Shown here: positions 28,027-36,886 of the stretch, piece by piece
Layout: each line of letters starts with the position of its first letter
Numbering within the stretch: position 1 is the first letter of the stretch
From: Peribacillus kribbensis DSM 17871
GTDB taxonomy: Bacteria > Bacillota > Bacilli > Bacillales > DSM-1321
Length of the DNA stretch: 64,000 nt
Assembly (NCBI RefSeq): GCF_000430765.1
Contig: NZ_AUMQ01000022.1
Span: 124,001 to 188,000, forward strand
Reading direction: 5' to 3'
Program-made: the position numbers and the translations under genes
The notes under the pieces: model-generated
Seen by the model: the letters and a program-made list of their open reading frames with translations, nothing else
Database searches by the model: none
What the model was told of the DNA's origin: nothing

Positions 28027-28923
28027 TTATAAAACAAGCTGGTCTATAAGATTGATAAGCTCAACAATCTCCGGCTTGCTGACCTGCCCGTCCGCTCCTA
28101 CTATTTTTCCCTTATGCCTCAAATCATCCGTGATAAGAGATGAAAATATAATAACCGGAATATCGGACAGCCCTTCAGTGGATTTGATTTGTTTCGTCAA
28201 ATAATGACCATCCATTTTTGGCATTTCTATATCTGTTATTAAAAGCTGTACCTCTTTTGTGATTTCCGCTTTGTTCAGGGAGTGTAAATAATTCAGGGCT
28301 TCCTCGCCATTATTGAAGAATGTTATATGCTGAAAGCCAGCTTTATGCAAAGTTTCCTTTAAAAGGCCCTGAAGCAGCAATGAATCTTCAACTGCAATGA
28401 TCCGCTTTTTCGACCGCTCACCGCTTTCCATCCTTTCAACTTCGTCTGCCTGGATGGCAGAATCCGGATGAATGTCTGCCACCATCTTTTCAAAGTCCAA
28501 TAGCAAAATAAATTCATCCCCCAATTTTATGACGCCGGTAAGCTGGCTGGCAGATCCCTGGTAGATTCCTTCCGGCTTCTCAATCGAAGCCCAGGATGTC
28601 CTGTGAATCTGGGTAACATTATGAACATGAAAAATTAGTTTCTGCTTATTGAACTCTGTGACAATGAATTTATCCTCCTCAGGTTTTTCAGAAGGAGGCA
28701 GCCCCAGCGCTTTTGCTGTATCGACTACAGGCATGATTTCTCCCCTCAGCTCTATGATTCCCTCAATCGTTTCATGAATCTGGGGAATGAAGGTTACAGG
28801 GACTCTGTTGATAATTTCCTTTACTTTTATCACGTTAATGCCAAATTTACTTTGGCCAATCAAAAACTCCACCACTTCTATTTCATTTGTTCCGCTTTCA
28901 AGCAGGATTCCATTTTGCTTCAA
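28027..28923 (-). CDS. cheV: Chemotaxis coupling protein CheV
   Basis: 298 residues: an N-terminal CheW-like domain (about 15-155) that couples receptors to CheA, and a C-terminal receiver domain (about 170-295). The phosphorylated Asp is in LLITDIEMPKMDG, with the acidic pocket in VEDS and the conserved Lys in SKPE near the end. TTG start with AGGAGCG seven bases upstream. In B. subtilis CheV supports receptor adaptation. It lies between patA and ykyB as there. Confidence 0.94.
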   Translation of the reverse strand: MKQNGILLESGTNEIEVVEFLIGQSKFGINVIKVKEIINRVPVTFIPQIHETIEGIIELRGEIMPVVDTAKALGLPPSEKPEEDKFIVTEFNKQKLIFHVHNVTQIHRTSWASIEKPEGIYQGSASQLTGVIKLGDEFILLLDFEKMVADIHPDSAIQADEVERMESGERSKKRIIAVEDSLLLQGLLKETLHKAGFQHITFFNNGEEALNYLHSLNKAEITKEVQLLITDIEMPKMDGHYLTKQIKSTEGLSDIPVIIFSSLITDDLRHKGKIVGADGQVSKPEIVELINLIDQLVL

Positions 28924-29009
28924 TGTCTTTCGCTCCTAAATAAATGTTATATCCTTTTTATCGGAACTTTTGGCCTCTTTCTTTAGCAGGAATTCTCGTT
29001 TCCCTCTGG

Positions 29010-30008
29010 CTACCTCGAGTTGTTCGTTCTTCTGGTTTTGGGTACCCTGATTTTTTTTGTCCCAAGCCACCCTTTTAACTTAAAGAAATAAAACATGCAG
29101 CATCCGATAAGCAGCATGACCAAGAGCACAATGAAATAGCCATATTTATAATGCAGCTCCGGCATATTATCGAAATTCATTCCGTATATGCCTGCAATGA
29201 AGGTCAATGGCATAAAAATCGTGGTTATGACAGTAAGCGTCATCATGATGTTATTCATTGTATTTGAATTCATGGATATGTAGCTGTCTCTAATATCTGA
29301 CGAAAGTTCCCTGAAGGAATCCAGCATTTCTGCCAATTTTAGGAGATGATCATAAATATCATTGAAATACAATTTTTGATCCTTTAGGAAGCTTAATCGT
29401 TCTGAATTGATAATCCTGTAAAATAAGTCTCTCATTGGAATGAGGGTCTTTCTTATTTTATTGAGGTCGCCTCTCAAATCAAACAATTCCTCCATAACAT
29501 CCGAAGTCGAATTCCTGCTTGGATTGTCATCCAGATCAGAAAGCATTTCTTCTAAATCCATCATTAAGGGGAAAAAGTTATCCACGATTTTATCGATTAT
29601 CGAATGAGCGACGAAAAAGGGACCCTTTTGGTTATGGGTGTCTTCCTTAAATCCTTCCCAGATCCTTTCTAATTCAGGCAGCGGCTTCTTATGGAAGGTG
29701 ACGACATCCCTTCCATTGATAAATAAATCAATTTCCTCCGCCTCAAGTGTAGAATGATCGAGTGCATGTACCACAATGAATTGATAATTCTCATAAAAGT
29801 CGATCTTTGGCCTTTGGAGGAAATCATCAATACAATCCTCAACCGCCAGGGGATGATAATGAAAAAAGGATTCCAAAAACAAAGATTCTTCTCTGGACGC
29901 ATTAGAAAAATCTGTCCAGCTCCATTTAATATCTTCTTTCCGTGTTTCCTCGAGGGACAGGTTTTCAAGAACCTCCCCTTTTTCTGTTATTGCAAATGTT
30001 TTAATCAC
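29010..30008 (-). CDS. corA: CorA-family magnesium/cobalt transporter
   Basis: 332 residues. The large cytoplasmic N-terminal domain (about 1-265) includes long helices, and two transmembrane helices close the C-terminus. The selectivity motif YGMNF lies after the first helix (IYGMNFDNMPEL). I start at GTG 30008, because AGGAG is eight bases upstream; a GTG three codons earlier overlaps that SD. Mediates Mg2+ influx in characterised relatives; B. subtilis YfjQ is the nearest named one I recall. Confidence 0.9.
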   Translation of the reverse strand: MIKTFAITEKGEVLENLSLEETRKEDIKWSWTDFSNASREESLFLESFFHYHPLAVEDCIDDFLQRPKIDFYENYQFIVVHALDHSTLEAEEIDLFINGRDVVTFHKKPLPELERIWEGFKEDTHNQKGPFFVAHSIIDKIVDNFFPLMMDLEEMLSDLDDNPSRNSTSDVMEELFDLRGDLNKIRKTLIPMRDLFYRIINSERLSFLKDQKLYFNDIYDHLLKLAEMLDSFRELSSDIRDSYISMNSNTMNNIMMTLTVITTIFMPLTFIAGIYGMNFDNMPELHYKYGYFIVLLVMLLIGCCMFYFFKLKGWLGTKKIRVPKTRRTNNSR

Positions 30009-30090
30009 GCATTCCACTCCTGCCTCAGCCTAGCTTAAAGAGTATTCTTATTATGAATGTATCATAAAAAAATGAACAGTTGTTTTTCGC

Positions 30091-30133
30091 TTGCCCGCTA
30101 AAAGTGCTAGAATATTATTATGCACTTTTAGCG
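30091..30133 (+). promoter_or_regulatory. Inverted repeat overlapping the putative patA promoter
   Basis: Perfect 12-bp arms CGCTAAAAGTGC (30096-30107) and GCACTTTTAGCG (30122-30133) flank 14 AT-rich bases holding TATTAT. TTGCCC at 30091 is 16 bp upstream of TATTAT. It could be a repressor site over the core promoter or a leader hairpin. Confidence 0.55.
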
Positions 30134-30158
30134 TAAGGATTTCTAGGAGGATTACATA

Positions 30159-31307
30159 ATGGAAGAACACTTAAATTCATTGGTGACAGAAATAGAATTA
30201 TCAGGAATAAGGAAATTTTTCAATATGGTTTCCCAATATGAAGATGTTGTCTCACTTACCATCGGACAGCCCGATTTCCCTACTCCTCAGCACATCAAAG
30301 ATGCGGCAGTGAAGGCCATCCAAGAGGATTTTACCGGCTATACCCATAATGCAGGATTTTTTGAGCTCCGAGATGCAGTTTCCCGCTATATGAAGAAAAA
30401 ATATGGTGTATCCTACAACCCGGAATCCGAGGTCATTGTTACAACAGGGGCAAGCGAAGCAATCGATATCGCACTTAGGACGATCCTCACACAGGGAGAT
30501 GAAGTCATTCTTCCAAGCCCGGTCTACCCAGGATACGAGCCATTGGTAAAGCTTGCCGGAGCCAAGCCAATTTATGCTGATATTACAAAGAACGGCTTCA
30601 GAATGACAGCTGATGTGATTGAAAATTGTATGACTGGGAAAACCAAATGCATTATCCTTCCTTACCCTTCCAATCCAACCGGAGTCACTTTAACGAAAGA
30701 AGAACTTAAGGAGATAGCTGAGCTTGTAAAGGGAAAAGGCATTTTTATCCTGGCTGATGAAATCTACAGCGAACTCCTTTATTCCGAGAAGCATAGCTCG
30801 ATAGCGGAATTCTTAAAAGAGCAAACCATTCTAATAAACGGACTGTCCAAATCCCATTCTATGACAGGCTGGAGGATCGGCTTTTTATTTGCTCCCGAAA
30901 CGATCGCCAAGCACATTTTAAAAGTGCATCAATATAATGTAAGCTGTGCGTCTTCTATTTCGCAAAAGGCAGCTTATGAGGCCGTTACTGCCGGATTTGA
31001 TGATGCAAAAGCCATGCGCGAGGAATACAGGGTAAGAAGGGACTTTGTCTATAAGCGACTTAAAGAATTAAACTTTGATGTGACCATGCCTGATGGTGCC
31101 TTTTACTTTTTTGTGAGAATCCCGGAAGGCTTTTCATCCTCACAGGAATTCGCCCTTCAGCTGCTAAAAGAGCAGAGGGTGGCGGTCGTTCCTGGAGACG
31201 CATTTTCCGACCTAGGAGAAGGATACGTCAGGATCTCCTATGCCTATTCAATGGATACCCTGAAAAAAGCCATGAACAGGATGGAGGAATTTCTTAAAAA
31301 CAGGTAA
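30159..31307 (+). CDS. patA: PLP-dependent aminotransferase PatA
   Basis: Fold-type I aminotransferase of 382 residues. The Schiff-base lysine is in NGLSKSHSMTGWRIGF, with YPSNPTG and the cofactor Asp/Tyr in LADEIYSELLY before it. PatA of B. subtilis is assigned as the N-acetyl-L,L-diaminopimelate aminotransferase, the step between dapH and dapL, both of which are in this window. GATTTCTAGGAGG precedes the ATG. A 12-bp inverted repeat sits over the likely promoter. Confidence 0.92.
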   Translation: MEEHLNSLVTEIELSGIRKFFNMVSQYEDVVSLTIGQPDFPTPQHIKDAAVKAIQEDFTGYTHNAGFFELRDAVSRYMKKKYGVSYNPESEVIVTTGASEAIDIALRTILTQGDEVILPSPVYPGYEPLVKLAGAKPIYADITKNGFRMTADVIENCMTGKTKCIILPYPSNPTGVTLTKEELKEIAELVKGKGIFILADEIYSELLYSEKHSSIAEFLKEQTILINGLSKSHSMTGWRIGFLFAPETIAKHILKVHQYNVSCASSISQKAAYEAVTAGFDDAKAMREEYRVRRDFVYKRLKELNFDVTMPDGAFYFFVRIPEGFSSSQEFALQLLKEQRVAVVPGDAFSDLGEGYVRISYAYSMDTLKKAMNRMEEFLKNR

Positions 31308-31331
31308 GAAAAGCCAGAAAAATGTTTAATT

Positions 31332-31382
31332 AAAGACTGTAGACCGTTTGGTAACATATCAATTGGTCTACAGTCTTTCTTA
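31332..31382 (+). terminator. Terminator of patA
   Basis: Fourteen-bp stem AAAGACTGTAGACC / GGTCTACAGTCTTT with a 19-base loop, followed by CTT. Confidence 0.75.
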
Positions 31383-31401
31383 TGGGTCTTGCTTTAAAAA
31401 T

Positions 31402-31545
31402 GAGCTGACTGAGTTCCATTCCAGGCGCTTCGCTTTCCGTGGGGCGGGCGGTGAGCCTCCCCGGCTTGGCCTGCGGGGTCTCATCTGTCCCGCTAATCCC
31501 GCTTAGAAAAGCGGAGAACGGTGCTTTGCAGACCACATAAAAGTT
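31402..31545. repeat. GC-rich intergenic repeat of a second type
   Basis: Block with CAGGCGCTTCGCTTTCC, GGGGCGGGCGGTGAGCC, CCTGCGGGGTCTCATCTGTCCCGCT and a tail GAGAACGGTGCTTTG. The tail matches the end of the repeats at 7 and 15 kb, and its head recurs in short form at 42.3 kb. Such blocks are widespread between Bacillus genes. Non-coding. Confidence 0.7.
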
Positions 31546-31627
31546 AAGCAGAATGAGCCGCATAATTTATTCAAGAGACATTACTCTGGTACCATACAAG
31601 TATTAGTCCACTATAAAACTGAATATA

Positions 31628-31663
31628 AAAAAGGGTTGGGAATTGATCATTCCTAACCCTTTT
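31628..31663 (-). terminator. Terminator of ykwC
   Basis: Stem AAAGGGTTGGGAAT / ATTCCTAACCCTTT; T-run on the minus strand. Confidence 0.88.
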
Positions 31664-31666
31664 ATT

Positions 31667-32545
31667 TTACTGTGCCCAATACTTATATAAGGCATGTGTT
31701 CCGCTGTTTTCCTCTCCTGAGGCAGCCAGTTTTTCGTACATGGACTTGGCGAGCGATAAGCCCGGCAGCTCCAGTCCCATTTTTTCTGACTCATCGAGCG
31801 CGATCTTCATATCTTTAATAAAATGCTTAATATAGAATCCCGGCTCGAAGTTCCCCTGGATCATTCTAGGCGCAAGATTGGAGAGGGACCAGCTTCCGGC
31901 TGCACCGGATGATATGCTCTTCAAGACATGCTCCGGATCCAGACCTGCTTTTTCTCCATAGACGATGGCTTCGCACACTCCAATCATATTGGAGGCAATG
32001 GCGATTTGATTGCACATTTTCGTATGCTGTCCCGCTCCGGCTTTTCCCTGATACTGAACATTATTACCCATTGCTTCCATTATAGGCTTCAGGAATTCAA
32101 AGTCCTCTTCATCGCCGCCTGCCATGATGCTCAAAGAGGCATTTTTCGCTCCTACATCCCCTCCGGATACAGGGGCGTCAATGGAATGCATGCCCTTTTT
32201 CCGTGCTTCTTCATAAATCTTCCGGGCAAGGCTTGGTGTGGATGTGGTCATATCGATTAGATAGGTCCCTTCTCTGCCATTGGTAACAACACCATCTTCT
32301 CCCAGATACACTTCTTCTACGTCCTTTGGATACCCGACAATGGATATGACAACCTGCGCCTGCTCTGCGATTGCCCGCGGCGATTCTGCCCACTGGGCAC
32401 CTTTATCCAGCAGTTCCTGCGCTCTCTCTTTTGTCCTTGTATAAACCACTACAGGGTGTCCCTTCTTCAGCAGCTGGCCAGCCATGCTGCTGCCCATGAC
32501 TCCCGTCCCGATAAAACCAATAGCTAGATTTTCAGTGTTTGTCAT
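31667..32545 (-). CDS. ykwC: Beta-hydroxyacid dehydrogenase YkwC
   Basis: 3-hydroxyisobutyrate-dehydrogenase family, 292 residues. The N-terminal Rossmann motif is IGFIGTGVMGSSMAG. The substrate motif DAPVSGGDVGA lies near 122, and the catalytic Lys in GAGQHTKMCNQI near 172. NAD(P)-dependent oxidation of a short beta-hydroxy acid is expected; the physiological substrate is unknown. AAAGGATGA precedes the ATG. Close to patA and cheV, as in B. subtilis. Confidence 0.87.
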   Translation of the reverse strand: MTNTENLAIGFIGTGVMGSSMAGQLLKKGHPVVVYTRTKERAQELLDKGAQWAESPRAIAEQAQVVISIVGYPKDVEEVYLGEDGVVTNGREGTYLIDMTTSTPSLARKIYEEARKKGMHSIDAPVSGGDVGAKNASLSIMAGGDEEDFEFLKPIMEAMGNNVQYQGKAGAGQHTKMCNQIAIASNMIGVCEAIVYGEKAGLDPEHVLKSISSGAAGSWSLSNLAPRMIQGNFEPGFYIKHFIKDMKIALDESEKMGLELPGLSLAKSMYEKLAASGEENSGTHALYKYWAQ

Positions 32546-32673
32546 TTATTATCATCCTTTATATTTTCTAAAATAGCTGTTTTGACAAAATTTGTTGCTT
32601 TGGAACAAGGGCGTTGGTAATGGGATCGCTTTTCAACTCTTTAAAAAACAACAATCTTTTAGAAAAGAGCCTT

Positions 32674-33459
32674 TTAAATGGACTTGACCATTCCCCCGTC
32701 TATCAGGAAAGAGCTGCCTGTCATATATGTATTGGCATCAGATACCAGGAAGGCCACCACATTGGCGAATTCCTCCGGCCTTCCATATCGGCCCAGCGGA
32801 ATCTGTCCCTTCATTTTCTCTTCCACTGTTTCAACCGGCTGGCCTGACTTTTCTGCATTCACCTCATCCAGGTGGCGCACCCTGTCTGTTGCGATTCTCC
32901 CGGGTGCCGCTGTATTGATTAATATATTATAAGGTGCAAGCTCACTTGCCAAGGTTTTGGAGAGGCCGACAATGGCTGTTCTAAAGGTATTGGATAAAAT
33001 TAAACCAGGAATCGGTTCTTTAATAGAAGATGAGGCAATATTCACAATTCTGCCGCCATTTTTCTTCATATGAGGCAGCGCTTCTCGGATCAGCCGGATA
33101 TAGCTCAATAAATTCAGTTCAAAAGAATTCTGCCATTCCGTATCTGATAGGCTTTCGAAGGATCCTGCCGGAGGTCCGCCGGCATTATTGATCAGAATAT
33201 CAAGCGTCCCAAATTCTGTTACCGTTTTTTCTACAATCCTGGCAATATCTTCGGATGACGTGATATCTCCGGCTATGTAGACTACCCGGCCTTTTTGAAG
33301 CTGACTGAGTTCCTCTTGCACCTGCATCAGTTTTTCTTCGCTTCTGCTCGTAATCGCCACATTGGCCCCTTCTTTTACGAGTGCTTCAGCGATGGCTTTT
33401 CCCAGCCCCTGGCTGGAAGCGGCAACTAACGCGGTTTTTCCTGACAAATGATAATTCAT
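32674..33459 (-). CDS. SDR-family oxidoreductase with degenerate active site
   Basis: 261-residue Rossmann-fold protein resembling 3-oxoacyl-ACP reductases. The cofactor motif is altered (AASSQGLG in place of TGxxxGIG), while NNAGG is present. The catalytic Ser is retained in IASSS, but the YxxxK motif is missing: the aligned stretch reads ILSNTFRTA, with Leu for Tyr and Phe for Lys. It belongs to a known group of SDR-like proteins without a full catalytic tetrad. Activity is therefore doubtful. Monocistronic; separate from ykwC. Confidence 0.82.
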   Translation of the reverse strand: MNYHLSGKTALVAASSQGLGKAIAEALVKEGANVAITSRSEEKLMQVQEELSQLQKGRVVYIAGDITSSEDIARIVEKTVTEFGTLDILINNAGGPPAGSFESLSDTEWQNSFELNLLSYIRLIREALPHMKKNGGRIVNIASSSIKEPIPGLILSNTFRTAIVGLSKTLASELAPYNILINTAAPGRIATDRVRHLDEVNAEKSGQPVETVEEKMKGQIPLGRYGRPEEFANVVAFLVSDANTYMTGSSFLIDGGMVKSI

Positions 33460-33561
33460 GTTCTGCCTCCTCTTCCCTTTTGTGTTATATCTTTATTTTA
33501 CTTGATATTTTATAGGGTTACAAAACGGATGACTTGAAGAAACAGAAAGGCTGTGAGAAGA

Positions 33562-33591
33562 AGAAAAGCTGACCCGCATTTGAGTCAGCTT
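33562..33591 (-). terminator. Terminator of the betaine-type ABC operon
   Basis: Stem AAGCTGAC / GTCAGCTT, then TTCTTCTTCT on the minus strand. Confidence 0.8.
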
Positions 33592-33597
33592 GATCCC

Positions 33598-35160
33598 TTA
33601 ATCAATTAACTTTTTCTTTTTCAAAAATGCACGCGCCACGTCTCTTGGTTCTTTTTTATCCAGATCGACCTGGGCATTCATTTCAGCCATATCCCCTTCA
33701 GAAATTTTACCTGCAAGCTCATTGACCGCAGCTCTAAGCTTTGGATATTTTTTCAGTGTATCTTCTCTGATAACGGCAGCCGCATAATATGGAGGGAAGA
33801 ACTTTTTGTCGTCTTTAATAGTCTTCAAATGGAATCTTACAATCCTTCCATCTGTCGTAAACGCAGGGATTGCCTCCACCTTATTTTCCTTCACCGCAGT
33901 GTACATGAGGTTGGCATCCAGGCTGCGCTTGTCCTTAAAGTTCAGATCATATGCTTTGGCAAAGGCGGTATATCCGTCCTCTCGTTCGTAAAATTCAGTC
34001 GGTGCACCGAAAATCACATCAGGAGATTTTGAAGCAAGCTCTGAAATCGTCTTTACATTCAATTTTTTGTATGCCTGCTGATTCAAGGTCAAGGCATATG
34101 TATTTTCAAAACCGAGAGGCTTCATCCATTCAAGGTTATATTTATCATGATACCCCTGTTTTACTTTTCTGTAGATATCATCCGCTGAATCAGTTGGATC
34201 ATATTTTTCCTTAAGAATAGTAAGCAGCCCTGTTCCTGTATATTCCACATACATATCGATATCGCCTTTTTTGATAGCCTGGGTCAAAATCGGCGTTTCT
34301 CCCAGTCCCTCTCTGACCTGGACTTTATAATCCGTTTTATTTTCCACATATTCTGAAATGATGTAAGGAAGGATGTATTGCTCAGTCCATTTTTTCCCCG
34401 CAATGACCACCGTATCATCTGAGGTTCCTCCCCTGAACCCCAAGAACAGAAGGACTGCGGCTATAGGGACAAGAACATAGGCAGCTTTTTTCCACGTAAA
34501 CACAGACTTCCTTCTGTTAAGCGGATTGGACGATGCTTCAATGCGCTTTAATATAAGGTCGATTACGATAGCGAGGACAGCCGCAGGGATCGCTCCTGCA
34601 AGCACAAGTTCATTCCTTGTCGTGGAAAGGCCCCTATAGATTAAATCTCCCAATCCTCCAGCACCGATAAAGGCAGCCAGAGTGGCTACTCCAATCGTTA
34701 AAACAGTGGCGGTACGAAGCCCGGCCATAATAACCGGCATGGCCAGCGGAAGCTCAATCATCCGAAGGATCTGCCCCTGTGTCATTCCCATGCCTTTTCC
34801 TGCTTCAACTGCTGACTTGTCTACACCTGTCAGACCTGTATATGTATTTTGCAACAGCGGGAGAAGGGCATAAATCGTAAGGGCAATGATAGCCGTAACA
34901 CTACCTATCCCAAATACCGGAAGAAGAAATCCGAAAAGCGCCAGGCTCGGGATTGTCTGGAACACAGACACAACACCGATCACTCCGTTGGCAATCCGTT
35001 TCCTCCTGGCAATAAAAATACCCAAAGGAATGGCAATGAGTGTTGCAATAGCAATGGAAACTACGGATAAAAACAAATGCTGCTGAAGACCCTCTAAAAT
35101 ATCTGGCCATCTTGTGCGAAATGTATCAATAAGCGAACCCCAAAAGCTTTCTTTATTCAT
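33598..35160 (-). CDS. Fused permease/substrate-binding ABC subunit (OpuC/EgtU type)
   Basis: 520 residues. The N-terminal half (about 1-210) is an OpuCB/ProW-type permease with about six helices and the EAA-like loop around GMGMTQGQILRMIELPLAMPV. After another helix (about 228-247), the C-terminal half (about 255-520) is an OsmF/OpuCC-type binding protein starting VVIAGKKWTEQYILP. Fusions of this kind serve betaine, carnitine or choline uptake, and the ergothioneine transporter EgtU (BilEB) has the same build. The ATG overlaps the stop of the ATPase gene by eight bases. Confidence 0.88.
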   Translation of the reverse strand: MNKESFWGSLIDTFRTRWPDILEGLQQHLFLSVVSIAIATLIAIPLGIFIARRKRIANGVIGVVSVFQTIPSLALFGFLLPVFGIGSVTAIIALTIYALLPLLQNTYTGLTGVDKSAVEAGKGMGMTQGQILRMIELPLAMPVIMAGLRTATVLTIGVATLAAFIGAGGLGDLIYRGLSTTRNELVLAGAIPAAVLAIVIDLILKRIEASSNPLNRRKSVFTWKKAAYVLVPIAAVLLFLGFRGGTSDDTVVIAGKKWTEQYILPYIISEYVENKTDYKVQVREGLGETPILTQAIKKGDIDMYVEYTGTGLLTILKEKYDPTDSADDIYRKVKQGYHDKYNLEWMKPLGFENTYALTLNQQAYKKLNVKTISELASKSPDVIFGAPTEFYEREDGYTAFAKAYDLNFKDKRSLDANLMYTAVKENKVEAIPAFTTDGRIVRFHLKTIKDDKKFFPPYYAAAVIREDTLKKYPKLRAAVNELAGKISEGDMAEMNAQVDLDKKEPRDVARAFLKKKKLID

Positions 35161-36301
35161 TTATACTTCCTCCTTCCCCAGCTGACGGTTTTATGCCCGC
35201 AAGCCCTCTCATCATGGAGGACCTTGTAATCAGCCCGGCAAGTTTTCCATTTGACAGGACAGGGATGGAGACTGCTCCTCCAGCAAAAAGGCCAGCCACC
35301 TCTGAATAAGGGGTATCCGCCTGTACAGATAGGAAGTTCTTCCTCATGATATCATTCAGTGTTTTCGTTTCATCATTATAATATTGCTCGACATCATCAA
35401 TGGTTGCCACTCCGAGCAGCCGATTTTCCTGGTCGGTTACAAGGAGGCTGTCCACATTATATGTCCTCATGGTTTTAAGAGACTGCGCAAGCCCTCTGAT
35501 TGGCTTTGCGGTTATCACTTTCTTCAGCATAAGGTCGCTTGCATCAGGGCCGGAATTAATCTCTCTGTCCAGCCTCTCCTCTCCTATGAAGCCCCTGACA
35601 AAGTCATTTGCCGGGTGCCGCAGGATTCTCTCTGGTGTATCAAATTGAATGATTTCTCCATCTTTCATGATGGCAATGCGGTCAGCAATTTTAATGGCTT
35701 CGTCCATATCATGGGTAACGAAAACAATCGTCTTCTTAATATTTTCCTGCAGCTGTACCAATTCATCCTGCAGCTGCTCTCTGCTGATCGGATCAAGGGC
35801 GCTGAATGGCTCATCCATTAAGATAATAGGCGGCTCAGCCGCAAGGGCCCTGATAACCCCTACCCTCTGCTGCTGTCCTCCGCTTAAGTCTCCTGGAAAA
35901 CGGGTTTTATATACCTCTGGATCTAGGCCTACCAAATTAAGCAGCTCGTCTACTTTCTTTATGTATCGTTCCTTTTCCCACCCCTTTAGACGGGGAACAA
36001 GCGTAATATTATCCTCGATGGTCATATGGGGAAGGAGACCGATCTGCTGGATGACATACCCAATATTCCGACGAAGGTGTACAGGATCAGTCTTTGATGT
36101 ATCCTCCCCGTTAATCAAGATGGTCCCGCTTGTAGGTTCCATTAAACGGTTAATCATTTTCATGGTGGTGGTTTTACCGCAGCCGCTTGGCCCGATCAGA
36201 GCAACCAGCTCCCCCTCGTCAATTTCAAAATTAATGTCCTTGAGGGCAATAAATCCATCTGGATATTTCTTTTGTACATGCTTAAATGTAATCAATGGCA
36301 T
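35153..36301 (-). CDS. Quaternary-amine-type ABC transporter ATP-binding protein
   Basis: ATPase partner of the fused permease, 382 residues. Walker A GPSGCGKTT near 38, signature LSGGQQQR, Walker B ILMDEPFSALD, and two C-terminal CBS domains (about 255-370) with VDSLLVTDQENRLLGVATI. This is the OpuCA/ProV layout; CBS domains in such proteins respond to ionic strength or c-di-AMP. I start at MPLITFKHV (36301), with AAGGGA just upstream; the ATG four codons earlier has no ribosome site. Confidence 0.9.
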   Translation of the reverse strand: MPLITFKHVQKKYPDGFIALKDINFEIDEGELVALIGPSGCGKTTTMKMINRLMEPTSGTILINGEDTSKTDPVHLRRNIGYVIQQIGLLPHMTIEDNITLVPRLKGWEKERYIKKVDELLNLVGLDPEVYKTRFPGDLSGGQQQRVGVIRALAAEPPIILMDEPFSALDPISREQLQDELVQLQENIKKTIVFVTHDMDEAIKIADRIAIMKDGEIIQFDTPERILRHPANDFVRGFIGEERLDREINSGPDASDLMLKKVITAKPIRGLAQSLKTMRTYNVDSLLVTDQENRLLGVATIDDVEQYYNDETKTLNDIMRKNFLSVQADTPYSEVAGLFAGGAVSIPVLSNGKLAGLITRSSMMRGLAGIKPSAGEGGSINE

Positions 36302-36420
36302 AAATCCCTTCATAGATTTTTTTAATTTGCAGGAATATTTTTAGCTGTATGTTTGCATAATGCGGGCATATGATCAGCTGGTGCTTAGTTGGAGGAAAGG
36401 TGAGGAAAGGATGTTTAGAT

Positions 36421-36525
36421 ATGTTGAATGGAAATAAGGATAATCAGACTGAATCCTGTATACGATGTAATGACATTCTTAGCTCCGAATCACTTTATAA
36501 CAATTCCCTAAAGCCCCAGTGTTAG
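36421..36525 (+). CDS. Possible 34-residue Cys-rich peptide
   Basis: Frame starting MLNGNKDNQTESCIRCND and ending KPQC. It has a C-x2-C pair and a C-terminal Cys, and GAGGAAAGG lies about ten bases before the ATG. There is no terminator directly after it and no family that I recognise. It could be a real micro-protein or chance; it lies in an 860-bp region without other plus-strand genes. Confidence 0.3.
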   Translation: MLNGNKDNQTESCIRCNDILSSESLYNNSLKPQC

Positions 36526-36696
36526 TGTTATTTTGTACAATCCCAATAAAAATTATCTGAAACATATATGCATTGATGAATGAACCTCAAAAATAACAGC
36601 AGCTACCCTGCAAATTAAAATATTAAAATAATATTTTTTTGAATACCCTTTCTAATCTGTGCCTAAACCTTTTTTCTATTTTCAATAGATTAGGAA

Positions 36697-36729
36697 TAAA
36701 AAAACCAGCTAATCTTTAGATTAGCTGGT
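36697..36729 (-). terminator. Strong orphan terminator on the minus strand
   Basis: Perfect 12-bp stem ACCAGCTAATCT / AGATTAGCTGGT followed on the minus strand by eight T and TATTCC. No recognised gene ends here; ptsI already has its own terminator 400 bp upstream. Confidence 0.85.
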
Positions 36730-36886
36730 AAAGGGGGGAAATGAGAATGTAAGCTGCATAAACTAGATCACATTCAAATTGTTGCTATTCATTGTTTACC
36801 CTGATATAAACCGCATAAACATCTTTATCCATTTTTTTATTTTTATTTGGGTTCAGCTCAGGTTAAAACTCATTCAGACACCTTCT

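Noticed and set aside
36780-36835. Minus-strand frame ending DKDVYAVYIRVNNE before the orphan terminator, reminiscent of a serine-recombinase start
   Set aside because: Only about 15 codons after the ATG, no ribosome site, and stops directly upstream and downstream. Too short to support a gene or remnant.
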